Shown one piece after another: positions 1 through 8,357 of a stretch of 51,606 nucleotides of DNA. Source of the stretch: an uncultured bacterium (lineage in GTDB: Bacteria; UBP6; UBA1177; JAKLFG01); NCBI GenBank assembly GCA_937871295.1, contig CALMRE010000167.1, positions 1-51,606 on the forward strand, written 5' to 3'. Position 1 is the stretch's first letter. The number at the start of each line of letters is the position of its first letter. Under the pieces are notes generated by a model. The model made no database searches. It was not told where the DNA came from and saw nothing but the letters and a program-made list of their open reading frames with translations. The translations under genes were made by a program, and so were the position numbers.

Positions 1-655
1 GTTCGGTTACCCAGTAGTTCGCGTAGGTACCGGTCTCCCAGGTCTCGTTCAGGCCCACGGTGGCCGCTGTGCGATGATCGATGTTGATGCCGACGTAGTC
101 GTCGGTGCAGTCGGCGCCGTCGCATACGGTCACCTTGAAGGTTAGGGTCTCGGGGTTGGTGATGATCGGCACCCGGAAGGTCGGGCTCACGGTATTGGGG
201 TTGTTTAGGGTCACCGAGAGGGTACCACCCGATTGGGTCCACGCGTAGGTCAGGGGGGAAGGCCCGCTGTCGGGGTCGCTCGAACCGGCCGCCGTCAGCG
301 TCACCACCTGCCAGTCGACCGCGTTCTGGTCGGAACCGGCGTTGGCGATCGGCGGCATGTTCGCCCGGAGTATGCCGTCCGGTTCGGGAAGCGGCGCGAC
401 CGGCTGGAACGTGGCGACATCGCGCAACGGCCGCCCGAACAGCGTGGCGAAGAAAAGCGCCTGCTGATCGCTCTCCCACGGCTCCTCTTCGGGAACGAGC
501 GCGCCGTCCTGTTCGGTCATCTCGACCGGATCGGTCGCCGCCTGCGCCTGAATACCGCACCCCTCGTCCTCCTGCCCCTCGACGCACTCTTCGCCGCACG
601 AGACAAAAAGGAACACCATCGCCGTCAACACAACGACCAACCAACTGGTTTTCAT
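1..655 (-). CDS. PKD/REJ-like domain lipoprotein, 3' part outside window
   Basis: The reading frame opens at the ATG at 655 and stays open to the window edge, so the C-terminus is missing. The product starts with a type II signal peptide (hydrophobic residues 5-18, FVSC with Cys20 as the likely lipidated residue). A Glu/Asp-rich linker follows to about residue 75. From about residue 100 there is a PKD/K319-like immunoglobulin fold, recognised by PPIANAGSDQ, LTAAGSSDPDSG, LTYAWTQ and the closing TFKVTVCD. Such domains occur in surface adhesins and in multidomain secreted enzymes. What lies after the domain cannot be seen, so a C-terminal catalytic or adhesive module remains possible. A strong promoter at 689-717 suggests it is transcribed alone. 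The product is presumably anchored to the outer membrane; its function is unknown. Confidence 0.8.
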   Translation of the reverse strand, partial: MKTSWLVVVLTAMVFLFVSCGEECVEGQEDEGCGIQAQAATDPVEMTEQDGALVPEEEPWESDQQALFFATLFGRPLRDVATFQPVAPLPEPDGILRANMPPIANAGSDQNAVDWQVVTLTAAGSSDPDSGPSPLTYAWTQSGGTLSVTLNNPNTVSPTFRVPIITNPETLTFKVTVCDGADCTDDYVGINIDHRTAATVGLNETWETGTYANYWVTE

Positions 656-688
656 GATCGACCCCTACAAAAGAAAAAACCCGGCGGG

Positions 689-717
689 ATTATACCCTTC
701 CGAGACCGGAAAAGCAA
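689..717 (-). promoter_or_regulatory. sigma70-type promoter for the PKD lipoprotein gene
   Basis: Read on the minus strand: TTGCTT (717-712), a 17-base spacer, then a perfect TATAAT (694-689). The start codon lies about 34 bases downstream. The spacer holds a short inverted repeat (TTCCG-4-CGGAA), which could be an operator. Confidence 0.65.
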
Positions 718-789
718 GGCAAAAAGAGACATCTTAACTATTTGATATCGCTTGCTATTAACGGCAATTATTTTATATGGAAAACGGGG

Positions 790-2187
790 TCAATTCACGG
801 CGTTCTTAAAAACGAAGGGATAGGTCACCACGACGATGCCTCCTCCTTTGGGCGCCGGGAACCGTATCTTTTTAATGGTGGAGGCGACGCAGGCTTCGAC
901 CGCTTCGCTCTGCATGGTGCTCCGTTCGACCTTCGAGGTTGAGACCTGTCCCGTTTTCGAGATGGTGAAGTTGATGGCGATCTTGCCGAAAAGCGTCGGC
1001 ACCTTGTTCAGTTCCTTTTCGTAGCACCAGCGGACCTTGGCAAGGTTCTGTTTCACGTAGAAGTCGATGATGGCGCGGTCGAGCGCCCCCATGATGCCCG
1101 CCTGCCCGCCGCCGGCCGATATCTGCGCGAGTTCCTTGCCGCCGATACGCCCCTCCTTCATGCCGTAGCCGATCGTACTGCCGTCGCCGCCCCGACCGCG
1201 GGTAGCCATGCCGCCGATGGTCATCGCATTACCTCCACCGCCGGTCGCAAAACCACGCGTGCCAAGACCGCCGGTACCGAATTGGTCGACGCCGGTGATG
1301 CCGGTCACCGAACCCAATATCCGGTCAAGCCCCGCACCGGTCGCACCGCCGCCGAACACCCGTTCTATCACCCGCGCGCCGCTGGTCAATGCCCCCATGA
1401 TGCCGGAACTCTGCGCGACCTTTTCATCGATCGTTTTGCGTGACGATCCTTGCGAGTTCGCGACCCGACTGGTCTTGGAACCGACGCGCCCCTCCTCGCC
1501 GAGAGATTTGCGCGCCTGCGCCGCATCGGGCAGACCGTCGATCTTCTTCTTGAGGATGACCTTCTTCTCCGGTTCGATCTTTTCGATGATCGGCTCCTCG
1601 GCCGGAATGTTCACGAAGATACCACCCTGCTCGACCGTTACGAAATCGGCCTCGATGGGCGGCGTTTCGATGATCGAATTCACGAGGATCATACCGACCG
1701 CGAAGACCAGCAGGAAGAGCGACACCATCGGAGTATCGAGTTGTTCGAGGAGCGCCGCCGGCCGCACCTTCTCGCGCCCCGTCATCCGGATGGCGAGCGT
1801 CACCGGCCCGAACTCGAGCACCGCGCCGCAGCCCGCATCGAGCATCAGTTCGTCGCCGTGTTCGTCGAGATACTCCCCCACTTCGCGCGAACTATCCGGG
1901 GTGTAGATGCGCCCTTTCATGGCGCGGGAAAGCATGAGCGTCACCACCCCGTCGCGCATCGTGATCAGTTCGTGGAGCGGCTCATCCCACACCGATTCAT
2001 CCACTACGATATCGGCCTCATCGGCGTACCCGATGCTCACCGCGCCGCGCGCCGCGATGACCTCCATCAAGGCCCCGTTCCAGATGACCCGGATCTCCGG
2101 GTAATTCCGTGCCGCCGACAGCTCCCCCTGCTGCGGGACCGGGATGAGGGGAAGATCATAGAGCAGGCGTCTTCTTGAAGCGTTCAT
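790..2187 (-). CDS. AgmX/PglI C-terminal domain protein with FHA-like N-terminus (TonB-like transducer)
   Basis: This 465-residue protein has an FHA-like cytoplasmic part (about 30-135), one membrane helix (about 153-172), a Lys/Glu/Pro-rich periplasmic stalk (175-235), a Gly-rich stretch (240-360) and a C-terminal domain (370-465). The last domain has the AgmX/PglI signature: RWCYEKEL, GKIAINFTIS, a second Cys in VEACV and IRFPAP. It is structurally akin to TonB C-terminal domains and is typical of myxobacterial-type envelope machines. The Gly-rich stretch contains SSGIMGAL and GIGG/TRGRGG elements that recur in the upstream VWA protein. The two genes are 15 bases apart with GGAGGG before this ATG, so they form an operon. 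Energy transduction or assembly of a surface complex is inferred, not shown. Confidence 0.8.
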   Translation of the reverse strand: MNASRRRLLYDLPLIPVPQQGELSAARNYPEIRVIWNGALMEVIAARGAVSIGYADEADIVVDESVWDEPLHELITMRDGVVTLMLSRAMKGRIYTPDSSREVGEYLDEHGDELMLDAGCGAVLEFGPVTLAIRMTGREKVRPAALLEQLDTPMVSLFLLVFAVGMILVNSIIETPPIEADFVTVEQGGIFVNIPAEEPIIEKIEPEKKVILKKKIDGLPDAAQARKSLGEEGRVGSKTSRVANSQGSSRKTIDEKVAQSSGIMGALTSGARVIERVFGGGATGAGLDRILGSVTGITGVDQFGTGGLGTRGFATGGGGNAMTIGGMATRGRGGDGSTIGYGMKEGRIGGKELAQISAGGGQAGIMGALDRAIIDFYVKQNLAKVRWCYEKELNKVPTLFGKIAINFTISKTGQVSTSKVERSTMQSEAVEACVASTIKKIRFPAPKGGGIVVVTYPFVFKNAVN

Positions 2188-2202
2188 AACACCCTCCTTC
2201 AG

Positions 2203-4113
2203 TTAGTGTTCTTTTCCGGCATCGGCCGACCGTCCCGCCGCATCGGAAAGCAGTTCCGCCTTCTCGACCAGCCGCAGGAACTCGGCCCGATACCCTTCGT
2301 CATCGACTCCTTTCGCCCCCTTCGCCGCCGCGGTGACCGCCTTCCAGTCGAATTTCCCGGCGTAGGGCGATCTCTTGAGCAGCATCCCGAACCCGACCAC
2401 CGCCGCCGCGAACCGCACATCCTCCGGCGCCTCGGCGAAGGCACGGCGCGCAGAGACGCTCACGGCGCGGCTGATGAGTCTGCTCGTCTCCTCTTTCGGC
2501 ACCTTGTAGCGCAGTTTTACCAGCGCCAACTCATCGGCGGGAACCGCAGTGGTGTCGGCCTGTTTCTGATACCGGAGCGGATCGACCGCCGGCAGTTCCG
2601 CCGACCCGGCCGGGACGATCTCGTAGAGCGCCGTCACGGTGTGCCCCGCGCCGATCTCGCCCGCATCCTTTTTGTCGTCGTTGAAATCCTCCTTGGCCAG
2701 ACGGCGGTTCTCGTAGCCGATGAGCCGGTAGGAAGCTACCGCCTTGGGATTGAACTCGATCTGTATCTTGACATCCTTCGCGATGGTCAGGAGCGTTCCG
2801 CCGATCTGTTTGACGAACACCTTCTTCGCTTCAAGCAGGCCGTCGATGTAGGCGTAGTTGCCGTTCCCCTTGTCGGCCAGTTTCTCCATCTTGGCATCTT
2901 TGTAGTTGCCCATGCCGAAGCCGATGACCGAAAGGAATATCCCCTTTTTGCGCTTCTCTTCGATCATCTTCACCAGCGTCGCATCGTCGGAGACGCCGAC
3001 ATTGAAATCGCCGTCGGTGGCGAGGATGACACGGTTGTTGGCGTTCGCCGCGAACATCTCACCGGCGGTCTTGTAGGCGAGTTCTATCCCTTCGGCGCCC
3101 GCCGTACTGCCTCCTGACCGCAGATTGTCGATCGCATCGAGTATCTTTTTCTTGTCGTTCCCCGCTGTGGGCGCGAGAACCTGCCCCGCCGCACCGGCAT
3201 AGACCGTTATCGCGACGCGGTCCTGCGGCCGCAGTTCCTTCACCAGCAGTGAGAATGCCTTCTGCAGGAGCGGCAGTTTGTTTGGATCCTGCATCGATCC
3301 CGACACATCGATGAGGAAGGTCAGATTCGCGGGCGGCATCTTTGCCGTCGCCACCTCCTTGCCCTTGAGGCCGACCTGCAGGAGAAGATGACCGTGCGCC
3401 CACGGGCAGTCGGCGAGGGTGGTGCTCACCGAGAACGGGTCGCTCCCCGACGGCTCCGGATAGCGGTAGGAGAAGTAGTTGATGAGCTCCTCGATGCGGA
3501 CCGCGTCGATGGGCGGCAACTGATCGGTGGTGAGGAAGCGCCGCACATTGGCGTAACTCGCGGTGTCGACATCGATGGAAAAGGTCGAGAGCGGATCGTG
3601 GAGCGCCGAGCGGAAGCCCTCCTCCTCTTTTCCTTCGTACTGTTCGGTGTTGTCGCTGTAGGACTGCACCACCGCCGCGCCGGCGGCACGACCGTAGGCA
3701 TGGAAGGTCATCGAGCCGTAGCCGTAGCCCTGTCCCGACGCACCGCGACCGCGCGTGCTGAGTCCGCCGATACCGAGCGCATTGCCGCCGCCACCGGTGC
3801 CAAAGCCGCTCACCTCGCCGCTCTTTGTCGCCCGCATAATGCCGCTACTTAGCACTACTTTGTCCATCGCCCGCCGCGCCGATCCCTGCGCATTGGCGAC
3901 GGCACTCTTCTTTTCCACCGGGACGGCCGCCTCGGTCACCGGTTCTTCTTTCTCCAGCGCCTTGATCTCTTCCCTGATGATCAACGAATCGTCGAACTGC
4001 ACCGTCGCATCGGGCTCTGCGAACGCACGGTCGGCCATATCGCCCACCTCACAGGCGAAGAAGGCGACGATCATCGCGACCGCTACCGTCATGACATTCA
4101 CCAGCTTTCTCAT
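2203..4113 (-). CDS. YfbK-like von Willebrand factor A domain lipoprotein
   Basis: The 636-residue product starts with a lipoprotein-like signal (Cys21 in FFAC). The ATG at 4113 was chosen because GGAGGA sits directly upstream; an in-frame ATG four codons earlier overlaps that ribosome site. A Gly-rich segment (about 70-135: ANAQGSARR, SSGIM, GGGGNALGIGG, TRGRG) is followed by a YfbK-type N-terminal region (STFSIDVDTASYAN at 176-189) and a VWA domain with a complete MIDAS (DVSGS, 269-273). The C-terminal third matches the DUF3520 region of this family (about 500-630). VWA lipoproteins of this type bind protein partners through the metal site. Sharing the Gly-rich motif with its operon partner suggests that both parts work in one envelope complex (inference). 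Confidence 0.85.
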   Translation of the reverse strand: MRKLVNVMTVAVAMIVAFFACEVGDMADRAFAEPDATVQFDDSLIIREEIKALEKEEPVTEAAVPVEKKSAVANAQGSARRAMDKVVLSSGIMRATKSGEVSGFGTGGGGNALGIGGLSTRGRGASGQGYGYGSMTFHAYGRAAGAAVVQSYSDNTEQYEGKEEEGFRSALHDPLSTFSIDVDTASYANVRRFLTTDQLPPIDAVRIEELINYFSYRYPEPSGSDPFSVSTTLADCPWAHGHLLLQVGLKGKEVATAKMPPANLTFLIDVSGSMQDPNKLPLLQKAFSLLVKELRPQDRVAITVYAGAAGQVLAPTAGNDKKKILDAIDNLRSGGSTAGAEGIELAYKTAGEMFAANANNRVILATDGDFNVGVSDDATLVKMIEEKRKKGIFLSVIGFGMGNYKDAKMEKLADKGNGNYAYIDGLLEAKKVFVKQIGGTLLTIAKDVKIQIEFNPKAVASYRLIGYENRRLAKEDFNDDKKDAGEIGAGHTVTALYEIVPAGSAELPAVDPLRYQKQADTTAVPADELALVKLRYKVPKEETSRLISRAVSVSARRAFAEAPEDVRFAAAVVGFGMLLKRSPYAGKFDWKAVTAAAKGAKGVDDEGYRAEFLRLVEKAELLSDAAGRSADAGKEH

Positions 4114-4202
4114 GGCATCCTCCATCGGGTCGGTTGATAAAAAGCACCCTGCACATCTCGACTCTGCGCTATTTTTCCGGCGCGCTCGACCCGTTCGGGA
4201 AG

Positions 4203-4216
4203 GAAGAACATTCTTC
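4203..4216. promoter_or_regulatory. 14-bp palindrome in divergent intergenic region
   Basis: GAAGAA-CA-TTCTTC is a perfect 6-bp inverted repeat with a 2-base centre. It lies between the divergent VWA-lipoprotein and PpiC genes and could be an operator. There is no direct evidence of function. Confidence 0.25.
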
Positions 4217-4282
4217 AATGATATCGGCGTCCGGCCTTGCAAGACAGCACCGGCCGCGCAAAAAGGAGGGCGTTGAAATAAC

Positions 4283-4310
4283 TTGTGCAACCGCCGATTT
4301 TCATTACAAT
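4283..4310 (+). promoter_or_regulatory. possible promoter for the PpiC-lipoprotein/prfB genes
   Basis: TACAAT (4305-4310) lies 16 bases after a weak TTGTGC (4283-4288). The start codon at 4333 is 22 bases downstream, close but workable with the GGAG at 4323. Confidence 0.4.
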
Positions 4311-4332
4311 CGCCCCCGTTATGGAGTCTGTG

Positions 4333-5166
4333 ATGCGTTATGCCATCGTCACCCTCTTTCTTGCGGTCCTGCTGATCGCCTGCGACCGCGAAGGGGATCA
4401 GAACATCATGTATCTCTTCAGGGGCGAGGTGACCACCGTCACCGAGTTCCGCCGCGAGTACGAGGAGTGGATCAGCGCCTCGGGCCGCGCCGACAGCGCC
4501 GACCTGCGCCGCAGTTTCCTCGACAACCGTATCATCGACGAGATACTCTACGGCAAAGGGAAACTGGAGGGGATCGAATACCTGCCCGACATCAAAGAGA
4601 AGGTCCGGGCCTACCAGCGCCAGCTCATCATCGACAAAACGCGCGAACGGATAGACCGCGACCTCTACCCTATCAATGAGGAGACGATCCGGAAATACTA
4701 CGCCGAACATAAGGAGCGCTTCGTCCGCGACAAACTCTATCGACTCTACGCGATACGCACCAAGAAAAAGGAGCGCGCCTTCGAGGCCTACGAACTGCTC
4801 GCCAAGCAGGGGGCCAGCATCCGCCTCCTTTCGGCCCGCTATTCCGACGACAAGCGGCTGGCCGACATGAACGGCGACTGGGGGCTGTTCAGCGACGATG
4901 TGATGGACGATTCGTGGAAAACGGCGGTGCTCCAGAAGCGGATCGGCGATATCGTCGGCCCGGTGCGCGACAGCGAGAACTACTGGACCGTCATCGAACC
5001 GGCCGGTTTCGCCTACAAGCGGGAACTATCCTTCGAACGGGCCTATCCGCTCATCGTCCGCGAACTGGCGAACAGCGCGGGCGACGACAAGTGGCGCCTC
5101 TACCGCGAAAAACTCCTGCGCGAACACGGCGTAAGGGTCAATGAGAACAATCTGCAGTGGAAATAA
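4333..5166 (+). CDS. PpiC/SurA-like peptidyl-prolyl isomerase lipoprotein
   Basis: The 277-residue product carries a lipobox (LLIAC, Cys17). The ATG at 4333 is preferred over in-frame ATGs at 4285 and 4321 because GGAG lies 7 bases before it and the signal peptide then starts correctly. An N-terminal helical region (about 25-110, with many Arg/Lys/Glu) resembles the SurA-type chaperone part. A parvulin-like domain follows (about 125-225), marked by IRKYYAEHKERF, ARYSDD, GDWGLF and IGDIVGPV. This is the usual layout of periplasmic foldases that help outer-membrane and secreted proteins mature, fitting the large exported protein set nearby. Its 3' end overlaps or abuts the start of prfB, suggesting co-transcription. 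Catalytic activity is not certain, since parvulin-like domains in this family are often only chaperones. Confidence 0.75.
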   Translation: MRYAIVTLFLAVLLIACDREGDQNIMYLFRGEVTTVTEFRREYEEWISASGRADSADLRRSFLDNRIIDEILYGKGKLEGIEYLPDIKEKVRAYQRQLIIDKTRERIDRDLYPINEETIRKYYAEHKERFVRDKLYRLYAIRTKKKERAFEAYELLAKQGASIRLLSARYSDDKRLADMNGDWGLFSDDVMDDSWKTAVLQKRIGDIVGPVRDSENYWTVIEPAGFAYKRELSFERAYPLIVRELANSAGDDKWRLYREKLLREHGVRVNENNLQWK

Positions 5167-5168
5167 CG

Positions 5169-6284
5169 ATGACCTTGTCGATGCGCGAAATAGATCAGGC
5201 GGTCAAGGAACTGACCGAGAAACGGGCGACGCTGAACAGTTCGCTCGAGATCGACCGGAAACGGCACCGTCTCACCGAAGTGGAGCGGCAACTGCTCGAC
5301 CCGTTGGTCTGGAACAACACCGATAAGATGGCCGATCTGAACCGCGAGAAACGGCTGTTGCAAAGCGGCCTGACCATCTTCAACGCTTTCGACGCGGCGA
5401 TGGACGAACTGACCGTGACCATGGAGTTCGTCAAGGAGGACGCCGGGATGGCGGCCGAGGCCGAGGCGCATATCCTGACGGCGCAGGAGCTCGTCGGGAA
5501 ACTCGAGTTCCAGAAGATGCTCGGCGGCAAGACCGACGCGAACAACGCGTTCCTTTCGATAAACGCCGGGGCCGGCGGCCGCGAATCGCAGGACTGGGCG
5601 ACGATGCTCCTGCGGATGTATCTGCGCTGGGCCGAACGGCGCGGGATGCAGGTCGAAGAGATGGACCGGGCGACCGGCGACGACGCGACCGGCATCAAAA
5701 GCGTCACGATCCTCATCACCGGCGACTACGCCTACGGCTACCTCAAGGCGGAGATCGGCGTCCACCGGCTGGTCCGCATATCGCCCTTCGACGCCAACAA
5801 GCGGCGGCACACCTCGTTCGCCAGCGTCTTTGTCACCCCCGAAATAGACGACTCCATCGACATACAGATAGAGGAAAAGGACCTCAAGATCGACACCTAC
5901 CGGGCGAGCGGCGCCGGCGGCCAGCATATCAACAAGACCGATTCCGCCGTCCGCATCACCCACCTGCCGACCAACTCCGTGGTGCAGTGCCAGAACGAGC
6001 GGTCACAGCATAAGAACAAGGCGACGGCGATGAAGATGCTCCGCTCGAAGCTCTACGAACTGGAGTTGGAGAAGAAGGCGGCCGAAAGCGCGGCGCAGGA
6101 AAAGAGCAAGATGGGGATCAACTTCGGCAGTCAGATCCGTTCCTATGTCGTCCATCCCTATAAAATGGTGAAGGATCACCGGTTCGATTTCGAGACCGGC
6201 AACGCCGAGGCGGTCCTCGACGGCGCCGAGATACTCGACCGCTTCATGGAAGATTTTCTGCTCAGAACGGGCAGTCCGAAGTAA
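5169..6284 (+). CDS. prfB: peptide chain release factor 2
   Basis: RF2 recognises UGA and UAA stop codons and triggers release of the finished peptide. With the ATG at 5169 the protein has 371 residues and aligns without gaps at both key sites: the stop-codon-reading SPF at 205-207 and the catalytic GGQ at 250-252, the same numbers as in E. coli. The N-terminal coiled domain (to about 115) and the GSQIRSYV block near the C-terminus are also present. A GTG at 5157 inside the previous gene is an alternative start. Unlike most prfB genes, the frame is open from the start with no CTTTGA slippage site near codon 25, so the usual autoregulatory +1 frameshift is absent. It is downstream of the PpiC gene and likely translated from the same mRNA. 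Confidence 0.96.
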   Translation: MTLSMREIDQAVKELTEKRATLNSSLEIDRKRHRLTEVERQLLDPLVWNNTDKMADLNREKRLLQSGLTIFNAFDAAMDELTVTMEFVKEDAGMAAEAEAHILTAQELVGKLEFQKMLGGKTDANNAFLSINAGAGGRESQDWATMLLRMYLRWAERRGMQVEEMDRATGDDATGIKSVTILITGDYAYGYLKAEIGVHRLVRISPFDANKRRHTSFASVFVTPEIDDSIDIQIEEKDLKIDTYRASGAGGQHINKTDSAVRITHLPTNSVVQCQNERSQHKNKATAMKMLRSKLYELELEKKAAESAAQEKSKMGINFGSQIRSYVVHPYKMVKDHRFDFETGNAEAVLDGAEILDRFMEDFLLRTGSPK

Positions 6285-6292
6285 CCGAACAA

Positions 6293-6338
6293 ATACCTGA
6301 CAAATTTCTTGACATACCTTACAAAATACCGTACGGTA
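6293..6338 (+). promoter_or_regulatory. three operator-like direct repeats ending in a 12-bp palindrome
   Basis: Three related 12-mers occur: ATACCTGACAAA (6293-6304), ATACCTTACAAA (6314-6325) and ATACCGTACGGT (6326-6337), spaced 21 and 12 bases apart. The last forms part of the perfect palindrome TACCGTACGGTA (6327-6338). They surround the predicted -35 and cover the -10, as expected for a repressor site controlling the DNA-metabolism pair downstream. Confidence 0.5.
6309..6337 (+). promoter_or_regulatory. promoter of the radical SAM/DUF4130 operon
   Basis: A perfect TTGACA (6309-6314), 17-base spacer and TACGGT (6332-6337). The weak -10 lies inside the palindrome at 6327-6338. Confidence 0.5.
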
Positions 6339-6363
6339 GTTCTGTTGTCACGGAGGAGCACCG

Positions 6364-7605
6364 GTGGATATCGAGAAGAAATTGCAGATACTCGGCGCGG
6401 CGGCGCGGTACGATGTATCGTGCTCGTCCAGCGGCAGTAAACGCCCCACGCCGAAAGGCGGCACCGGCAACGGCGTCTCGTGCGGCATCTGCCACTCGTG
6501 GGCCGACGACGGCCGCTGCATCAGCCTCCTCAAAACGCTCTTCACCAATGTCTGCATCCACGACTGCGCCTACTGCGTGAACCGCCGGTCGAACGACATC
6601 CCGCGCGCCGCCTTCACCGTGACCGAGATCTGCGAACTCACGATGGAGTTCTACCGCCGCAACTATATCGAAGGACTGTTCCTCAGTTCCGGCGTGATGC
6701 GGAGCGCCGACTACACGATGGAGCGCCTCACGCTCGTCGCGAAGAAACTGCGCGAAGAGTACCGTTTCGGCGGCTACCTGCACCTGAAGGCGATACCGGG
6801 GGCAAGTCGCGAACTCATCCGGCAGGCGGGGCTCCACGCCGACCGCATATCGGTGAACATCGAACTGCCGACCGAAAAGTCACTCCTCCTCCTTACCGAT
6901 AAAACAAAGGACGACATCATGCTCCCGATGGGCGAGATATCGTCGGCGATAGTGGAGAATCGCGACGAGCGCAAACACCTCCGCTCGGCGCCGCGCTTCG
7001 CCCCGGCCGGTTCGTCGACCCAGCTCATCGTCGGGGCGACCCCGGAGAACGACCATCAGATCGTGCGGCTGTCGGAGGGGCTCTACAACCGCTTCGGTCT
7101 CAAGCGGGTCTACTACTCGGCCTTTGTCCCGGTATCGAGCGACAACCGCCTCCCGGCGCTCGCCACCCCGCCGCTCCTGCGCGAACACCGGCTCTATCAG
7201 GCCGACTGGCTCATGCGCTACTACGGCTTCACGGCGGGCGAGATACTCGACGACCGGACGCCGTTCCTCGACGAGGAGATGGACCCGAAAAGCGCATGGG
7301 CCCTGCGCAACATCCACCTTTTCCCTATCGATACCCAGACCGCGCCGTATGAAACGCTCCTGCGGGTCCCCGGCATCGGGGTCCGGAGCGCACAGCGGAT
7401 CGTCATCGCGCGGCGACATACCCGCCTCGGCTACGACGACCTCAAGAAGATCGGCGTGGTGATGAAGCGGGCGAAACATTTCCTCACCGTGGGCGGCCGG
7501 ACGCTGTTGCCGGGGTCCGGTCGCCCGCTTCGCCTCATCCGGCGCGACCTCGTTACCCGGGCGATGCTCGGCCCCAGTCTGCAACTCAACCTCTTTGCCG
7601 CATGA
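6364..7605 (+). CDS. putative DNA modification/repair radical SAM protein (TIGR03916 family)
   Basis: The 413-residue protein starts at a GTG preceded by GGAGGAG at good spacing. It has a radical SAM cluster motif of the C-x3-C-x2-C kind at Cys64, Cys68 and Cys71 (CIHDCAYC), with further conserved Cys40, Cys43 and Cys52. A TIM-barrel core follows (FLSSGVMRS, GYLHLKAIPG, RISVNIELP). Near 335-360 there is a helix-hairpin-helix DNA-binding motif (LLRVPGIGVRSAQRIV). This layout defines the TIGR03916 family, whose reaction is not known but which is thought to act on DNA. It overlaps the next gene by ATGA, so both products are made together, as in other genomes where the two families are neighbours. 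The operator-like repeats upstream suggest induced expression. Confidence 0.88.
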   Translation: MDIEKKLQILGAAARYDVSCSSSGSKRPTPKGGTGNGVSCGICHSWADDGRCISLLKTLFTNVCIHDCAYCVNRRSNDIPRAAFTVTEICELTMEFYRRNYIEGLFLSSGVMRSADYTMERLTLVAKKLREEYRFGGYLHLKAIPGASRELIRQAGLHADRISVNIELPTEKSLLLLTDKTKDDIMLPMGEISSAIVENRDERKHLRSAPRFAPAGSSTQLIVGATPENDHQIVRLSEGLYNRFGLKRVYYSAFVPVSSDNRLPALATPPLLREHRLYQADWLMRYYGFTAGEILDDRTPFLDEEMDPKSAWALRNIHLFPIDTQTAPYETLLRVPGIGVRSAQRIVIARRHTRLGYDDLKKIGVVMKRAKHFLTVGGRTLLPGSGRPLRLIRRDLVTRAMLGPSLQLNLFAA

Positions 7606-8357
7606 GCGCCCAATACGCTTACGACGGCTCGTTCCCCGGACTGCTCTGCGCACTCTGCGCGGCGCTGACGGCGCAGGAACGGCCGTTTGACATCGTCGCC
7701 GATCGGGAACTCCAGCCGATGCTCCTCGCCCCGACCATCCCCATCACGACCGATGAAGATCGGGCGGACCGTTTCATGGTGCGGATCGACGCGACTATGG
7801 GGCGTCATGTCCGGCGCAACCTCGTCCGCACCTTTCTATCGGACATACCGGGACGCGAACTGCTCATCTACGACTATCTCTCCTTCATTCGTGAAAAAGG
7901 CCCGCGCGCCGACGGTCACCTCACCCACCTCGCCGTCGCGCCGGTCCACGCCGTCGCCCGGCAGGTGACGGTCGAGGCGCACCGGCTGACCGGTATGGCC
8001 CGATTCACCCGCGTCGCCGGGGAACTGCTCGTGGCGGTGATGGAGCCGCGCCACCGGGTGCTCCCGCTCATCGCGCCGCACTTCACCCGCCGCTTCCCGG
8101 CCGACCGGTGGGTCATGCTCGATGTCGGGCGCGGCGCCGGGCTCTATTGGGACATGAAGGAACTGCACGAAGTGGAGACCGGTCCCGAGACGACGCATCT
8201 TCTCAACACACCGCCCGATAGTGCAACGGGCGATATCTACGAAAAGATGTGGCGGCAGTATTTCAAGGATATCGCGATACCGGAACGGAAGAACCCGCGC
8301 TGTCAGAAGCGCTTTATGCCGACCCGCTATTGGAAGTATCTGACCGAGAAACGCTAG
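7602..8357 (+). CDS. DUF4130 / TIGR03915 probable DNA metabolism protein
   Basis: The product has 251 residues. The N-terminus has the family start (YDGSFPGLLCALCAAL) and the C-terminus its most conserved part: YEKMWRQYFKDIAIPERKN, then QKRFMPTRYWKYLTE. In other bacteria this family sits beside, or is fused to, proteins with uracil-DNA glycosylase-like domains and the radical SAM partner, so it is thought to process DNA. The start codon lies in ATGA at the end of the preceding gene, showing translational coupling. It meets the opposing sensor-kinase gene tail to tail, the two stop codons sharing one CTAG. Its biochemical role is unknown. Confidence 0.85.
   Translation: MSAQYAYDGSFPGLLCALCAALTAQERPFDIVADRELQPMLLAPTIPITTDEDRADRFMVRIDATMGRHVRRNLVRTFLSDIPGRELLIYDYLSFIREKGPRADGHLTHLAVAPVHAVARQVTVEAHRLTGMARFTRVAGELLVAVMEPRHRVLPLIAPHFTRRFPADRWVMLDVGRGAGLYWDMKELHEVETGPETTHLLNTPPDSATGDIYEKMWRQYFKDIAIPERKNPRCQKRFMPTRYWKYLTEKR

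Noticed and set aside
660-672. A third copy of the palindromic repeat (CCCCTACAAAA before the first lipoprotein gene)
   Set aside because: Only the right flank matches and there is no hairpin; it is better explained by the ribosome-binding region.
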